DNA of 64,000 nt from Limnohabitans sp. 15K (GCF_002778285.1 NZ_NESM01000001.1:46529-110528); one strand, 5' to 3'; counted from the stretch's first letter, positions 39,718 through 51,121 are shown. Numbers and translations: made by a program. Notes: generated from the sequence alone by a model not told the origin.

Positions 39718-41085
39718 TTATCGTGGATCACGGTCACGCGAGCGCTGCAGGTCGCGTGAACGCGTGTCCACGGCCCCATTGACAACTGGCGTTGCGGCGG
39801 CAGGAACATCTGCTGCCGGCGGTGTCACAGCCGAAACCTGCTGCATGATTTTGTCGAGTGGCAAATAGAGCATGTTGGAGCCCTGCTTGCTGTCCACCAG
39901 CACCTTGGTCACGTTGCCGTAGATTTGCTGCATGGTGTCGGTGTACATGCGGTCGCGCATGACTTGCGGGGCCTTTTGGTACTCCGGCAAGATGGTCTTG
40001 AAGCGCTGGGCATCACCTTCGGCTTGCGCGACGATGCGCTCGCGGTAAGCGTCGGCCTCTTCTTTCAGGCGCGATGCGGCACCCACGGCACGGGGCACCA
40101 CGTCGTTGGCGTAGGCTTGCGCTTCATTCTTGGCGCGCTCGCGCTCTTGACCGGCTTTCAGTACATCGTCAAAAGCGGCTTGAACCTGCTCAGGAGGGCG
40201 CACACCGCCTTGCTGCAAGTTGATGCCCACCACCTCAATACCCACTTTGTAGCGGTCCAGGATGGATTGCATTTTTTCGCGCACACGGGGGGCAATTTGG
40301 TCGCGCTCTTCGGCCAGGGCCGAATCCATCTTCATCTTGCCCACCACCTCACGCACAGCAGTCTCAGCCGATTGCACCACCGCTTCGGTGGGGTTGCGGC
40401 TTTCGAACAGATAAGCGCGTGCATCGTTCAGGCGGTACTGCACCGCGAACTTGATTTCAACGATGTTTTCGTCTTCGGTCAGCATGGCCGACTCACGCAG
40501 GCCTGTGGCTTTGATGATGGTGTCGCGGCCGATGTCCACCGAGCGGATTTGGGTCACAAACACCAACTCTTGGCGTTGAATCGGATAGGGCATGCGCCAG
40601 TTGAAACCGGCACCGACCGTCGAGTGGTATTTGCCAAACTGGGTGATGACCGCTTGTTGACCTTCTTGCACGATGAAAAACCCCGTGCCCAACCAGACCA
40701 ACAAAGCGGCCGCCAAGACGACGCCCAATCCGAGGTTTTTGAAGAACACCGGAATTTTGGGACCACCGGAACCACCACCCGAACCGCCAGAGCCTTGTGG
40801 GCCGCCCTGACCGCCAAAGAACTGACCCAGTTTGCGGTTGAAGTCACGCCACAGTTCATCCAAGTCGGGGGGGCCACTTTGTTGTGACTGAGGACTGCGG
40901 GGCTTTTGCCAAGCATCTGGCTTGGGGCCAGGCGGTGGAGGCGGCACATCACCGCTGGGCTTGTTGCCATTGTCGGTGTTGGATTTGTCGTCATCCCGAC
41001 CCCAACGGGGGTCGTTCAGATTGAACATGCCTCGGATCTTGGCGGGAAGCAAAGACCAACGCAGGGCTGGGAGTTGAAAATTCAT
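39718..41085 (-). CDS. hflK: FtsH protease modulator HflK
   Basis: The SPFH-domain partner of HflC has a Pro/Gly-rich cytoplasmic N terminus (NLNDPRWGRD, PPPPPGPKP, then GGSGGGSGG), one membrane helix (LGLGVVLAAALLVWLGTGFF), the SPFH domain and a long helical region. It ends in a basic DRDPR tail. Start is uncertain: 41085 (MNFQLPALRW) or 41028 (MFNLNDPRWG). Neither has a strong ribosome-binding site, though GAGG lies just before 41028. Part of the hfq-hflX-hflK-hflC cluster. Confidence 0.95.
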   Translation of the reverse strand: MNFQLPALRWSLLPAKIRGMFNLNDPRWGRDDDKSNTDNGNKPSGDVPPPPPGPKPDAWQKPRSPQSQQSGPPDLDELWRDFNRKLGQFFGGQGGPQGSGGSGGGSGGPKIPVFFKNLGLGVVLAAALLVWLGTGFFIVQEGQQAVITQFGKYHSTVGAGFNWRMPYPIQRQELVFVTQIRSVDIGRDTIIKATGLRESAMLTEDENIVEIKFAVQYRLNDARAYLFESRNPTEAVVQSAETAVREVVGKMKMDSALAEERDQIAPRVREKMQSILDRYKVGIEVVGINLQQGGVRPPEQVQAAFDDVLKAGQERERAKNEAQAYANDVVPRAVGAASRLKEEADAYRERIVAQAEGDAQRFKTILPEYQKAPQVMRDRMYTDTMQQIYGNVTKVLVDSKQGSNMLYLPLDKIMQQVSAVTPPAADVPAAATPVVNGAVDTRSRDLQRSRDRDPR

Positions 41086-41140
41086 AGTCAAGTGTTTTTT
41101 CTGAATGACGAACCCGCATTGTGCCGAATTCGATTGAACT

Positions 41141-42337
41141 TCAATTCAGATCTCCCAGATATTCCCCGGTCATGTCACGGGGATCTGAGGGTTCTGGCAC
41201 AAGGGGTGGCAAAGCGGTTTTGACGATGTCCGCCAGAGCCGAGCGCAGCAAATCCAGGCCTTTGCCCGATTGGGCGCTCAAAAAAACACGCGGCACGGGC
41301 TGGCCGTCCATCTCGTACTGGTCTTGCAGCTGCAAAGGGTATCGTTCTGCTTCCAGGGCATCCAGTTTGTTGAAGACCAAAAGCTGTGGCACGGTTTCGG
41401 CCCCAATTTCGGTCAACACCTTTTGCACTTCGGCCATTTGCTCTGGCCAATCGAGGTTGGCAGCGTCCACCACATGGAGCAGCAAATCGGCATCGGTGGC
41501 TTCTTGCAAGGTGGCCTGAAAGGCCTCGACCAAGCCGTGCGGCAAATCGCGGATGAAACCAACAGTGTCTGACAAAGACACCGAACGCCCTGCCTCACCG
41601 AGGTAAAGCTGGCGGGTGGTGGTGTCCAAAGTCGCAAACAACTGATCGGCCGCGTAAGCACGCGCCTTGACCAGGGCATTAAAAAGGGTCGATTTGCCCG
41701 CGTTGGTGTAACCCACCAAAGAGATGTTGAAGGTGTCGCGGCGATCGCGCTGACGTCGCTGGGTGTTGCGCTGGCGCTTGACCTTAACCAAACGCTCTTT
41801 GATGCGTTTGATCGAATCGTTGATCATCCGGCGATCCAACTCGATTTGGGTTTCACCCGGGCCGCCGCGCATGCCGATACCGCCGCTTTGCCGTTCCAAG
41901 TGCGACCAACGCCGCACCAAACGCGTGCTGAGGTATTGCTGACGGGCCAGGTCCACTTGCAACTTGCCTTCGTGGCTGCGGGCCCGTTGGCCAAAAATTT
42001 CCAGAATCAGCAAAGTGCGGTCGTTCACCGGCAAGCCAATGTGCCGCTCCAAATTGCGTTGCTGCGCTGGGCTCAAAGCTTGGTCAAACAAGACCTCGAC
42101 AGCGCCATGCATCAGGGCCAGTTCTTTGATCTCGTCGGCCTTGCCGCTGCCCACAAACAGCGCCGGATCTGGCGCTTTGCGTTTGCAGGTCAAGCGGGCA
42201 ACCGGTTTCAAACCGCCCGATTCGGCCAGAAGACCCAGCTCTTGCAGGTCCGAGTCGAAATGCGCTCGCCCAAAGTCAACGCCGACCAAAAGGGTCGGCG
42301 CGGGGGTATTTGAATATGTTTCAGACAATGTCAGCAC
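41141..42337 (-). CDS. hflX: GTPase HflX
   Basis: The 398-residue protein has the N-terminal HflX domain (LLVGVDFGRAHFDSDLQEL), the glycine-rich linker with SGGIGMRGGPGETQIELDRR, and the GTPase motifs GYTNAGKST, DTVGFIRDLPHGLV and NKLD. HflX binds ribosomes and splits stalled 70S particles after heat stress. It follows hfq by 43 bp. Confidence 0.97.
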   Translation of the reverse strand: MLTLSETYSNTPAPTLLVGVDFGRAHFDSDLQELGLLAESGGLKPVARLTCKRKAPDPALFVGSGKADEIKELALMHGAVEVLFDQALSPAQQRNLERHIGLPVNDRTLLILEIFGQRARSHEGKLQVDLARQQYLSTRLVRRWSHLERQSGGIGMRGGPGETQIELDRRMINDSIKRIKERLVKVKRQRNTQRRQRDRRDTFNISLVGYTNAGKSTLFNALVKARAYAADQLFATLDTTTRQLYLGEAGRSVSLSDTVGFIRDLPHGLVEAFQATLQEATDADLLLHVVDAANLDWPEQMAEVQKVLTEIGAETVPQLLVFNKLDALEAERYPLQLQDQYEMDGQPVPRVFLSAQSGKGLDLLRSALADIVKTALPPLVPEPSDPRDMTGEYLGDLN

Positions 42338-42380
42338 CCTTGGACTTTGGTGTCAAAACCAAAGCCACAAGAAACCCGCG

Positions 42381-42626
42381 TTAAGCGGTGATTTCACCCG
42401 TTTCGGGTGTGCTGAACGTCACGGAACGACCGGGGACAATGGTCGAAATGGCGTGTTTGTAAACCATTTGCGTCACGGTGTTGCGCAAGAGCACCACATA
42501 CTGGTCGAAAGACTCGATCTGGCCTTGCAACTTGATGCCGTTGACGAGGTAAATCGAGACGGGTACATGCTCTTTGCGAAGTGCGTTCAGGAAGGGGTCT
42601 TGCAAAAGTTGACCTTTGTTGCTCAC
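42381..42626 (-). CDS. hfq: RNA chaperone Hfq
   Basis: The 81-residue hexameric Sm-like protein helps small RNAs pair with mRNAs. It shows the Sm1 part [20 protein letters not shown], the Gln/Phe proximal face ([12 protein letters not shown]) and the Sm2 motif [14 protein letters not shown]. Its C-terminal tail is short, about ten residues beyond the core. It sits in the standard der-hfq-hflX order. Confidence 0.98.
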   Translation of the reverse strand: MSNKGQLLQDPFLNALRKEHVPVSIYLVNGIKLQGQIESFDQYVVLLRNTVTQMVYKHAISTIVPGRSVTFSTPETGEITA

Positions 42627-42714
42627 GATATGCTCCGTGTTGTGAAGTGATGAAGCTTTGACCTTACCACAGGCAAACTCAGGCGCTTTTGACGTTTCAG
42701 CATGTCCTCAAAGA

Positions 42715-44055
42715 TCAACTGGCATCTTTGTCAGCAAAGGGGTTGGTCGACGTTTTCATCTCAATCCGCAGAGGCGTACCCGACAGGTTGAAGGCTTTGC
42801 GAAAACGCCCTTCCAAAAACCGTTTGTAGGTGTCGGTGACGTGTTCCAAAGAGTTACCGTGCACCACGATCACCGGCGGATTCATACCGCCTTGGTGCGC
42901 ATAACGCAGCTTGGGCCGGAACATCCCGCCGCGCTGCGGACTTTGGAACTGCACGGCTTCAAGCAACAAGCGGGTCAAAATCGGGGTGCTCATTTTGCAC
43001 ATGGCCGCTTTGTGCGCTTGCACAATCGACGCCCAAACGGGACCCAAGCCTTGTCGCTTCTTGGCCGAGATGAAGTGCATATTGGCAAAGCTCAAAAACG
43101 GCAAACGTGTCTCAATGGAGCGCTGCACCAACTGGCGTTGGTATTCGTCCACCGAATCCCATTTGTTGACCGCCAACACCATGGCTCGGCCGCTTTCCAG
43201 CGCATAGCCCGCAATGTGGGCGTCTTGGTCGGTCACGCCCTGCTCTGCGTCGAGCAGCAGCAAAACCACATTGGCCGATTCGATGGCTTGCAGGGTTTTA
43301 ACGACCGAGAACTTCTCGATGGCTTCAAACACTTTGCCCTTGCGGCGCAAACCCGCAGTGTCGATCAACTCGAACTTTTGACCCTGCTTTTCAAACGGCA
43401 CCGAAATCGCGTCACGCGTGGTGCCCGGCATGTCAAAAGCGACCAAGCGCTCTTCACCCAACCAGGTGTTGATCAAGGTGGACTTGCCCACGTTGGGGCG
43501 CCCTGCCACAGCCAGCTTGATGACCGATGGATCGTCTTCGGTTTCTTCCGGTTCGTCGGGCAGGTTCAGCGATTCAAATGCCAACTCCACCAATCCGCGC
43601 GTGCCTTGGCCGTGGGCGGCCGAAATGGCAATGACCTCGCCCAGGCCCAGCTCGTAAAACTCGGTCAGTTGGATGCCTTCCAGCATGCCTTCGGCTTTGT
43701 TGGCAACGAGCAAAGTGGGTTTGCCAATTTTGCGCAGGTACTTGGCAATGTCGTGGTCTTGTGCGGACAAACCACCGCGTGCATCGACCACAAAAATCAC
43801 GATGTCGGCTTCGGCCACCGCTTGCTGCGTTTGCTTGGCCATCTCTTTGTAGATGCCGGCGCTGGCATCGGGCTCAAAACCACCCGTGTCGATGACGATG
43901 AATTCTTGACGGCCTTGTTTGCCATTGCCGTAATGGCGGTCACGGGTCAAGCCCGCAAAGTCGGCCACGATGGCATCCCGGCTCTTGGTGAGTCGGTTGA
44001 ACAGCGTGGATTTGCCCACATTGGGGCGGCCAACGAGGGCCAGTACAGGTTTCAC
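42715..44055 (-). CDS. der: Ribosome assembly GTPase Der (EngA)
   Basis: Der is an essential GTPase for 50S subunit maturation. The 446-residue chain has two tandem GTPase domains, each with GRPNVGKST (residues about 8-16 and 185-193), plus the C-terminal KH-like domain ending in [19 protein letters not shown]. It is co-directional with bamB upstream (19 bp) and hfq downstream. Confidence 0.98.
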   Translation of the reverse strand: MKPVLALVGRPNVGKSTLFNRLTKSRDAIVADFAGLTRDRHYGNGKQGRQEFIVIDTGGFEPDASAGIYKEMAKQTQQAVAEADIVIFVVDARGGLSAQDHDIAKYLRKIGKPTLLVANKAEGMLEGIQLTEFYELGLGEVIAISAAHGQGTRGLVELAFESLNLPDEPEETEDDPSVIKLAVAGRPNVGKSTLINTWLGEERLVAFDMPGTTRDAISVPFEKQGQKFELIDTAGLRRKGKVFEAIEKFSVVKTLQAIESANVVLLLLDAEQGVTDQDAHIAGYALESGRAMVLAVNKWDSVDEYQRQLVQRSIETRLPFLSFANMHFISAKKRQGLGPVWASIVQAHKAAMCKMSTPILTRLLLEAVQFQSPQRGGMFRPKLRYAHQGGMNPPVIVVHGNSLEHVTDTYKRFLEGRFRKAFNLSGTPLRIEMKTSTNPFADKDAS

Positions 44056-44074
44056 TTAAAAATTTTCCGATCCA

Positions 44075-45208
44075 TCATTCAGGGCGAAATCCGAAGACGC
44101 CCCCGGTGCGTGTCACCACCACCAAAGTTGGGCCAGCGGCCACAGGCTTGCCTGTGATGGCGCTGCCATCTGTGCTCAAACGCTGCAAAGCTTGGCCATC
44201 CTGTCGCGACAGAAAGTGAACCAAGCCCTTGTCATCTCCCAGCACCAAGAAGCGACCCATCACCAAGGGCGCACTCAAACCGCGAAAGCGCAGCGCCTCT
44301 TGACTCCAAGCGGGCTGCCCGCTTTGACGTTGCCAAGCCAGCACTTTGCTGTCGGACTCCACGCCAAACACAAAACTCTCGTCGCCATCCAAACCTTCAT
44401 GTCCTTGCGCAGGGCGCGTCCACACCGTGCTGCCTCGGGTCGCATCCACACAGGTCACCGAGGCTTGGAAAGCACGAACACAGAGGGTATTGCCCATGCG
44501 GCTGACCCCATTGACCACGTCCACCAAGCGCTCAACTTCGTTGGTGCCGCGCGAAGAACCCACCAGGGTTTCCCAACGCACAGCGCCTGTGTTGGGGTTC
44601 AAAGCAGCCAAACGGCCGCCCCAGCCTGCCAACAGGGTGTCACCAAACGGAATCAGCAAACCCGCTTGTTGCAGCACCAAAGGGTCACCGGTACGTTGTT
44701 GCGTCCAGAGTTTTTGGCCGGATGCCCCATCAAGCGCAGTCACAGCACGGTCAGCGGTCAAGACAAAAATCCGACCACCCGCCACCAAGGGTGCGGTGTA
44801 AGACATGGCGGGCAAGCGAAAGCGCCAAAGCACTTTGCCCGCTTCGATCGCGACAACTTCGTTGTTTCGGGTGATCACCGCGAAACGCTGACCGTCCCCC
44901 CCAACACCGGCCTGAATGAGACTGTCGAGCTGCAAACGCCAAACATCTTGACCGTTGGCGGCATTGATCAAGGCCACTTGGCCAGGGGTAGACGCCACCG
45001 CGACCAACCCACCATGCACCGAAGCAAACAAGGGTGTCGTGACGGGTCCAATGTTAGCCGTCCACGCTTTTTGAACCGCCATTTGGCCGCTCACGCTAGG
45101 CAAAGCAGCGGGTTGTGGTTTTTCGGGTGAACTGGAGCAGCCCGCAATCGCCAGCAACAAAACGCCCAAGCAGGTCCAACGGGTCCCAGCGCGTGCAAGA
45201 ACAGTCAT
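44075..45208 (-). CDS. bamB: Outer-membrane assembly lipoprotein BamB
   Basis: BamB is the beta-propeller lipoprotein of the BAM complex. The 377-residue protein has a lipoprotein signal ending in IAGC (Cys24). PQQ-like propeller blades follow, with repeats such as NAANGQDVWRLQLD, ALDGASGQKLW and ALNPNTGAVRWETL. Start is ATG at 45208 (TGATG junction with the yfgM stop) or GTG at 45211. Confidence 0.96.
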   Translation of the reverse strand: MTVLARAGTRWTCLGVLLLAIAGCSSSPEKPQPAALPSVSGQMAVQKAWTANIGPVTTPLFASVHGGLVAVASTPGQVALINAANGQDVWRLQLDSLIQAGVGGDGQRFAVITRNNEVVAIEAGKVLWRFRLPAMSYTAPLVAGGRIFVLTADRAVTALDGASGQKLWTQQRTGDPLVLQQAGLLIPFGDTLLAGWGGRLAALNPNTGAVRWETLVGSSRGTNEVERLVDVVNGVSRMGNTLCVRAFQASVTCVDATRGSTVWTRPAQGHEGLDGDESFVFGVESDSKVLAWQRQSGQPAWSQEALRFRGLSAPLVMGRFLVLGDDKGLVHFLSRQDGQALQRLSTDGSAITGKPVAAGPTLVVVTRTGGVFGFRPE

Positions 45209-45879
45209 CACTTTGCTGTCTCCGAAACGAGGGCTGGCTCAGGATCGATGCCCAAGGCATTGAGCTTGGCTTTCACCAGACGACGGTAATCGGGGGTGTC
45301 GGCCAATTTCTTCCAGGCTTGTTGGTAAGCGGAAACAGCTTCGGCGCTCTGGCCTTTGGCTTGCAGCACATCACCCCGCAAGTCAGCGGCCAGGCCGGAC
45401 ATCTCGGGGGTGAAATCCGAGCCCAATGACTTCAAAGCATCGTCGTACGCCTTGGCGTCCAACTGCAAAGCTGCCAAACGCAAACGTGCGATGTCACGGT
45501 ACGCCGGGTCCGTTGCACCATTAGCCACCCAGTTCAATGCATCGCGAGCGGCATCGGCCTTGCCCTGGGCTTGCAGTGTTTTAGCGGCCAAGAGCGCGGA
45601 TTGCTGAGCAAACTGGGTCCGGCCAAATTTGTCTTTCATGTCGGCCAAGCTGCGTTCCACACGAACGAGGTCGCCCGAACTCGCTGCGCGCTCAAGCTCG
45701 TCGTACAGCGCAGCAGCCTTGCCTGCTTGACTTCGTTCCCAGTATTGGTAACCGTTCCAAGCGGCGTAGCTGCCCAAAGCGGCAATCAAGACCCAGGAAA
45801 TCAGGTTACCCCAGGTCTTCCAGAAGTGCTTGATCTGGTCAAGTTGTTCTTGTTCGTCAAGGTCGAGTGCTTGGGCCAT
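45208..45879 (-). CDS. yfgM: YfgM-like ancillary SecYEG translocon subunit
   Basis: The 223-residue protein has one membrane anchor near 24-44 (LISWVLIAALGSYAAWNGYQ) and a periplasmic TPR-like helical domain (YDELERAASSGDLVRVERSL and on). Sequence and position between hisS and bamB fit YfgM, which works with PpiD at the Sec translocon. Confidence 0.93.
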   Translation of the reverse strand: MAQALDLDEQEQLDQIKHFWKTWGNLISWVLIAALGSYAAWNGYQYWERSQAGKAAALYDELERAASSGDLVRVERSLADMKDKFGRTQFAQQSALLAAKTLQAQGKADAARDALNWVANGATDPAYRDIARLRLAALQLDAKAYDDALKSLGSDFTPEMSGLAADLRGDVLQAKGQSAEAVSAYQQAWKKLADTPDYRRLVKAKLNALGIDPEPALVSETAK

Positions 45880-45903
45880 GGTGACTTTGTATTTAAAAAC
45901 GCT

Positions 45904-47253
45904 TCAAAGCGGGGATTGTAGGCTGTGGGCCCATTCGGCCACGGTGCTCAAGGACTCGGTGCGCTGGGCCCCCGCGCCGTCTCGCAAGGATTTGACAGCG
46001 ACCAGGCCTTGGGCCAATTCTTCGGGGCCAAAAATCAGGGCGAAGCGCGCACCCGAGCTGTCGGCTTTCTTGAATTGGGACTTGATGCTGCCCATGCCTT
46101 CGCCCCCAGCCCCAGTTGAACCGGCATGCATCTGGGCTGACACGCCACAGGCGCGCAAAGTCTGCAACACCTGCATGGCCACAGGCAATGCGGTGGCCTC
46201 GGGAATGATCGCGTAAACATCCGGTGCCAGATCGGACAAGGCCTCGCCCTGCTCTTTGATGAGCTCAAGCACGCGCTCGACACCCAAGGCCCAGCCCACA
46301 GCAGGCGATGGCTTGCCACCAATTTGCTCAATCAGGTAGTCATACCGGCCACCGCCGCAAATGGTGCCCTGCGAGCCCAAGCGCGTGGTGATGAACTCGA
46401 ACACCGTGAGGTTGTAGTAATCCATGCCACGTACCAGGCGCGGGTTGATGCTGTAGGCCACGCCATTGGCGTCCAAAATGGCTTTGACCGCAGTGAAGTG
46501 GGCCAGCGAAGCCTCACCCAAAAAGTCGAGCAAGCGCGGCGCGGCCTCGACCACGCTTTGCATGGCCGGGTTTTTGGTGTCCAAAATGCGCAGCGGATTG
46601 GTGTGCAAACGCCGTTTGGCTTCGTCGTCCAGCACGTCGCTGTGCTTTTCAAGGTGGGCAATCAAGGCAGCGCGGTGGGCTTGGCGCTCTGCGGGCTGGC
46701 CCAAGCTGTTGAGTTCCAAGCGTACGTCTTGCAGGCCCAACACCTTCCACAGGTCATTGGCCAACAAAATCAGTTCGGCATCCACCTCGGCGCCACCAAA
46801 GCCCAGCACCTCTGCACCGATCTGGTGGAACTGGCGGTAACGGCCGCGTTGTGGACGCTCGTGGCGGAACATCGGGCCCATGTAATACAGGCGCTTGCCG
46901 CCTTCGTACAACAGGTTGTGTTCGACCACCGCGCGCACCAAGCCTGCCGTGCCCTCGGGGCGCAAGGTGAGCTGCTCACCATTCAATCGGTCTTCAAAGG
47001 AGTACATCTCCTTTTCAACAATGTCCGTCACCTCACCCAAGCCACGCACAAACAGCGCCGTGGGCTCGACGATCGGCAGGCGTACATTGCGGTAGGCATA
47101 ACGGGCCATCAAACTGCGGACTTGGCCTTCGAGCCACTCCCAGCGGGCAGAGTCTGGGGGCAAGATGTCGTTCATGCCCTTGACGCCGACCAACTTCTGG
47201 GCCTTGACCGTCTTTGCGACTGGGGGGGTCTTTGCTTCTAGCGATTCGCTCAT
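45904..47253 (-). CDS. hisS: Histidine-tRNA ligase
   Basis: The class II synthetase charges tRNA-His. The 449-residue chain has motif 2 around [17 protein letters not shown], the histidine motifs [14 protein letters not shown] and GGRYDYL, and a C-terminal anticodon domain. Family start [13 protein letters not shown] follows a short Lys/Ala leader. Its ATG overlaps the ispG stop. Confidence 0.98.
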   Translation of the reverse strand: MSESLEAKTPPVAKTVKAQKLVGVKGMNDILPPDSARWEWLEGQVRSLMARYAYRNVRLPIVEPTALFVRGLGEVTDIVEKEMYSFEDRLNGEQLTLRPEGTAGLVRAVVEHNLLYEGGKRLYYMGPMFRHERPQRGRYRQFHQIGAEVLGFGGAEVDAELILLANDLWKVLGLQDVRLELNSLGQPAERQAHRAALIAHLEKHSDVLDDEAKRRLHTNPLRILDTKNPAMQSVVEAAPRLLDFLGEASLAHFTAVKAILDANGVAYSINPRLVRGMDYYNLTVFEFITTRLGSQGTICGGGRYDYLIEQIGGKPSPAVGWALGVERVLELIKEQGEALSDLAPDVYAIIPEATALPVAMQVLQTLRACGVSAQMHAGSTGAGGEGMGSIKSQFKKADSSGARFALIFGPEELAQGLVAVKSLRDGAGAQRTESLSTVAEWAHSLQSPL

Positions 47254-48539
47254 TTTTGTTCTGCTGATCCGGAACCAAAACGGTTCTCAATGTAGTTTTC
47301 AACCAGCACCTGGAACTCTTGCGCAATGCCTTCACCACGCAAAGTCAGGCGCTTTTCGCCGTCGATGAAGACGGGTGCTGCAGGCGCTTCGCCGGTACCC
47401 GGCAGGCTGATGCCGATGTCGGCATGCTTGCTCTCGCCGGGGCCATTCACGATGCAGCCCATCACCGCCACCTTGAGGTTTTCCACACCGGGGTAACGGG
47501 CACGCCACACGGGCATCTGGGCACGCAAGAAATCGTCAATTTGTTTGGCGAGTTCTTGGAAGGTGCTGCTGGTCGTGCGGCCGCAGCCAGGGCAAGCCGT
47601 CACGCTGGGCACAAATATGCGCAAGCCCAGCGACTGCAAAATCTCGGACGCGATCACCACCTCTTGGGTGCGGGCTTCGCCCGGCTGAGGGGTGAGCGAG
47701 ACACGGATGGTGTCACCAATGCCTTCTTGCAGCAGCACCGACAAGGCTGCAGCCGAGGCCACCGTGCCCTTGGTGCCCATGCCCGCTTCGGTCAGGCCAA
47801 GGTGCAGGGCGTAGTCGGTGCGACGGCCGAGTTCACGGTAAACAGCGATCAAATCTTGCACGCCCGAAACCTTGCAGGACAAGGCAATCTGCGCACCGTC
47901 AAGTCCCATGGCCTCGGCACGTTGGGCCGATGAGATGGCCGACGAGATCAGCGCCTCGTACATGACCTGACGGGCTTCCCAAGGCTGGGCACGCTGGCTG
48001 TTGGTGTCCATCAAATCGGCCAGCAACTCTTGGTCGAGGCTGCCCCAGTTCACACCAATGCGGATGGCCTTGTTGAAGCGCATGGCCGCTTCGATCATTT
48101 GACCGAACTGCACATCACGCTTGTCGCCCTTGCCCACGTTGCCGGGGTTGATGCGGTATTTGGACAGCGCCTCGGCACACGCCGGGTAGTCGGTCAGCAA
48201 GCGATGGCCGTTGTAATGGAAGTCGCCGATCAGGGGCACATCGATGCCCATTTTGTCGAGTTGGTCACGGATGTGCGGCACAGCCTGAGCAGCCTCAGGG
48301 GTGTTGACCGTGATGCGCACCATCTCGGAGCCCGCGATGGCCAATTCTTTGACCTGGATGGCGGTGCCGATGACGTCCACCGTGTCGGTGTTGGTCATGG
48401 ACTGCACACGCACAGGCGCGCCGCCCCCGACGGTGACCACGCGCGAGCCCCAGACCACTTGGGACTGACGGCTGTGGCGCTTGGCAGGCGCGGCAATGGC
48501 GATGGCACTGGGCGCTGAGATGGGGGTGTCTTTGCTCAT
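47250..48539 (-). CDS. ispG: (E)-4-hydroxy-3-methylbut-2-enyl-diphosphate synthase
   Basis: IspG (GcpE) reduces MEcPP to HMBPP in the MEP isoprenoid pathway with a 4Fe-4S cluster. The 429-residue chain has the cluster motif CPGCGRT, the third ligand in GCIVNGPGE, and the TIM-barrel start [17 protein letters not shown] overlaps join it to rodZ upstream and hisS downstream. Confidence 0.98.
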   Translation of the reverse strand: MSKDTPISAPSAIAIAAPAKRHSRQSQVVWGSRVVTVGGGAPVRVQSMTNTDTVDVIGTAIQVKELAIAGSEMVRITVNTPEAAQAVPHIRDQLDKMGIDVPLIGDFHYNGHRLLTDYPACAEALSKYRINPGNVGKGDKRDVQFGQMIEAAMRFNKAIRIGVNWGSLDQELLADLMDTNSQRAQPWEARQVMYEALISSAISSAQRAEAMGLDGAQIALSCKVSGVQDLIAVYRELGRRTDYALHLGLTEAGMGTKGTVASAAALSVLLQEGIGDTIRVSLTPQPGEARTQEVVIASEILQSLGLRIFVPSVTACPGCGRTTSSTFQELAKQIDDFLRAQMPVWRARYPGVENLKVAVMGCIVNGPGESKHADIGISLPGTGEAPAAPVFIDGEKRLTLRGEGIAQEFQVLVENYIENRFGSGSAEQK

Positions 48540-49390
48540 GGTTTCACCTCAAAACGGGCTGTATTGACTTGTGTGTGCGGCTTGAGGTCAAAAGCTTGGC
48601 CATTGACACTCAATTGAACGGCATCTGAGCGACCCACCACCACAGAAACGGGCAGTGAAAAAGGCAGACGTTTGGTATCGCCTGCGTTCAAAACGCCGTT
48701 CCAGATCAACTGCTTTTGGACATCTCGAACCTCGATCCAACTCATGTTTTGCGCTACAAACACCAACTCTGGCGAGACGGCGATCGAAGTTGGCAGACCT
48801 GGCTGAGCCACCGGTGCCGCCGTCGGCGCAGGTTCTTGCGATGGGTTGCTCAACCCAGCCTCGGTCAAAGTGACGGGTTCAACCAGCGCCACGGGAGCCA
48901 ACGCGGGTGCCGTTGGCTCAGGTGCTGACAAAGTGGCGCGCAGGCTGTCAAACCCAGTCCATTGCGTGAGGTTGGGCAACCAAATCAAAGCGGCGATCAA
49001 CAACAGCATGCCCAAGGCAATCCAAGCAATTTTGGAGGGAAAACCAGAGGATGGGCGACGCATGCTGCCCAAATCGGCGGGGGCAATGGTTGCTTGGCGC
49101 ACAGCACCGTTCGACTCGAGGTAATTGGCCGACATGGGCATCAAGGCCAGGATGGGGGCTGGGTCCACGCGCAATTGTCGGCACACACTCGCAGCCAAAC
49201 CGCGGGCAAATACGGGGCTTTGATCCAACAGGTATTGATCGGCCTCCAAGGCTTCGAGTTGGCGCACAGGCACCTTCAGGTTCACCGACAAAACCGCCAA
49301 ATGCAGGCCCACCCTTTGGCGAGCGGCCTTCAAAAGTCCACCCGCCGTTGCAGGCGCAGAGACGTCGTCAGGCTGTGTGTTTTCAGTCAT
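48536..49390 (-). CDS. rodZ: RodZ-like helix-turn-helix membrane protein
   Basis: The 284-residue protein has an N-terminal Xre-type helix-turn-helix ([20 protein letters not shown]), a membrane helix near 119-140 ([19 protein letters not shown]), a Pro/Ala-rich linker and a C-terminal DUF4115 domain ([14 protein letters not shown]). RodZ links MreB filaments to the elongation machinery. The ATG at 49390 is chosen for AGGAG seven bases upstream; it overlaps the rlmN end by 8 bp. In many betaproteobacteria a pilF/pilW gene sits here between rlmN and rodZ; it is absent. Confidence 0.92.
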   Translation of the reverse strand: MTENTQPDDVSAPATAGGLLKAARQRVGLHLAVLSVNLKVPVRQLEALEADQYLLDQSPVFARGLAASVCRQLRVDPAPILALMPMSANYLESNGAVRQATIAPADLGSMRRPSSGFPSKIAWIALGMLLLIAALIWLPNLTQWTGFDSLRATLSAPEPTAPALAPVALVEPVTLTEAGLSNPSQEPAPTAAPVAQPGLPTSIAVSPELVFVAQNMSWIEVRDVQKQLIWNGVLNAGDTKRLPFSLPVSVVVGRSDAVQLSVNGQAFDLKPHTQVNTARFEVKP

Positions 49391-50552
49391 CACCAGACTC
49401 CTGGTCTTGAACATGTGAGACGGCAAGCGGTGTTGACACAGGCACCAGCCGAATGGTGCGCTGCTGCGCCATGCGGCTTTGCACTTGGGTGCGGTCTTTC
49501 ACATCACCTGCCAGCTGGCCACAGGCCGCATCGATGTCATCCCCGCGGGTTTTGCGCACCGTGGTCACCAAACCCGCGTCTTGCAGTTGTTTGGCAAAAG
49601 CCTGCACGCGGGCGTGGGGCGAGCGCAGCAAGCCCGAGGCCGGGAAAGGATTGAAGGGAATCAGGTTGAACTTGCAACGCAAACCTTGACGGGCGTGCTT
49701 TTGCACCAAGTCCACCAATTGGCTAGCATGCTCAGGCTGGTCGTTCACGCCGTCCAGCATGCAGTATTCGAAAGTGATGAAGTCGCGCGGGGCATGGGCC
49801 AAGTAGCCGATACACGCTTGCATGAGTTCATCCAATGGGTATTTGCGGTTGAGCGGCACCAAGTTTTCACGCAGCGCGTCATTGGGCGCATGCAGTGACA
49901 CCGCCAAAGCCACCGGGCAATCGGCCGAGAGGCGCTCGATCATGGGCACCACGCCCGATGTGGACACCGTGACGCGGCGGCGCGACAGGCCATAGCCGTG
50001 GTCGTCCAGCATGGCGCGCAAAGCGGGCACCAAGGCTGAATAGTTTTGCAGCGGCTCGCCCATGCCCATCATCACCACGTTGGAGATGACGCGATCGGGC
50101 GTGTTCAAGTGCTTGCGCAAGAAATGTTCGGCAAACCACAACTGAGCGAGGATCTCACCCGTGGTGAGGTTGCGGCTGAAACCTTGGTGACCGGTGGAGC
50201 AAAAACGGCAACCCACCGCACAACCGGCTTGGGAAGAAATGCACAGGGTGCCCCGATCGTCTTCAGGAATGAAGACCGATTCGATGGCATTGCCATCGCC
50301 GACATCGAACAGCCACTTGATGGTGCCGTCGGTCGAGATGTGTTGACTGATGACAGGCAGCGCCGAGATGTGCGCATGACCCTGGAGCTTTTGGCGCAAA
50401 GACTTGGCCAAGTCACTCATTTGATCGAAATCCGCAGCGCCCCGCTGGTGAATCCAGCGGAACAACTGGGTGGCCCTGAACCGCTTTTCGCCCAGCCCCT
50501 CGCAAAAAACGGCCAAACCATCCAGATCAAATTCGAGAAGGTTGGCCGTCAT
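49383..50552 (-). CDS. rlmN: Dual-specificity rRNA/tRNA methyltransferase RlmN
   Basis: RlmN puts C2 methyl groups on A2503 of 23S rRNA and A37 of tRNAs by radical SAM chemistry. The 389-residue chain has the cluster motif [17 protein letters not shown], the [11 protein letters not shown] segment, and the C-terminal [18 protein letters not shown] with the conserved methyl-carrier Cys. It lies 33 bp downstream of ndk. Confidence 0.97.
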   Translation of the reverse strand: MTANLLEFDLDGLAVFCEGLGEKRFRATQLFRWIHQRGAADFDQMSDLAKSLRQKLQGHAHISALPVISQHISTDGTIKWLFDVGDGNAIESVFIPEDDRGTLCISSQAGCAVGCRFCSTGHQGFSRNLTTGEILAQLWFAEHFLRKHLNTPDRVISNVVMMGMGEPLQNYSALVPALRAMLDDHGYGLSRRRVTVSTSGVVPMIERLSADCPVALAVSLHAPNDALRENLVPLNRKYPLDELMQACIGYLAHAPRDFITFEYCMLDGVNDQPEHASQLVDLVQKHARQGLRCKFNLIPFNPFPASGLLRSPHARVQAFAKQLQDAGLVTTVRKTRGDDIDAACGQLAGDVKDRTQVQSRMAQQRTIRLVPVSTPLAVSHVQDQESGDD

Positions 50553-50585
50553 GGGGCGCTGGGACGGGCTAGGGCCGCAACGCGA

Positions 50586-51011
50586 TCAGCGCGCGTAAAC
50601 GTTCAAACCAGCGAAGAAGAAAGCGATTTCCACAGCCGCTGTTTCAGGAGCGTCAGAGCCGTGAACGGCGTTGGCGTCGATGCTGTCAGCAAAGTCAGCG
50701 CGGATGGTGCCAGCGTCGGCTTTCTTCGGGTCGGTAGCGCCCATCAGGTCACGGTTTTTGGCGATGGCGTTCTCGCCTTCCAAGGCTTGGATCATCACGG
50801 GGCCGGAGATCATGAAGTCGACCAGGTCCTTGAAGAAAGGACGTGCGCTGTGCACAGCATAGAACTGCTCGGCTTCGCCGCGCGACAGGTGCGCCATACG
50901 GGCGGCAACCACTTTCAGGCCAGCGGCTTCGAAACGGGCGTAGATCTGACCGATGACGTTCTTGGCGACGGCGTCTGGCTTGATGATGGAGAGAGTGCGT
51001 TCGATGGCCAT
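50586..51011 (-). CDS. ndk: Nucleoside diphosphate kinase
   Basis: Ndk balances NTP and dNTP pools. The 141-residue chain has [16 protein letters not shown] at the start and the active-site His in [12 protein letters not shown]. It is first in the long ndk-to-purA direction of transcription, and the terminator upstream isolates it from rluB. AGGAAAAATC precedes the ATG. Confidence 0.98.
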   Translation of the reverse strand: MAIERTLSIIKPDAVAKNVIGQIYARFEAAGLKVVAARMAHLSRGEAEQFYAVHSARPFFKDLVDFMISGPVMIQALEGENAIAKNRDLMGATDPKKADAGTIRADFADSIDANAVHGSDAPETAAVEIAFFFAGLNVYAR

Positions 51012-51121
51012 GATTTTTCCTATTACAAAGTATTTTGATCAATTTTGCCCTGCGGCAAAGCTGCTTATTCTAACCGCTGCACAGCGGTTTTTATGCCCCA
51101 GCCAGCGATGAACCCACTGGG
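51012..51121 (-). promoter_or_regulatory. Promoter region of ndk
   Basis: On the minus strand TTGCCG, an 18-bp spacer and AATACT form a plausible promoter about 25 bases before the ATG. Upstream of it lies an ACCGCTG/CAGCGGT hairpin (near 51080-51097). Promoter assignment is tentative. Confidence 0.35.
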
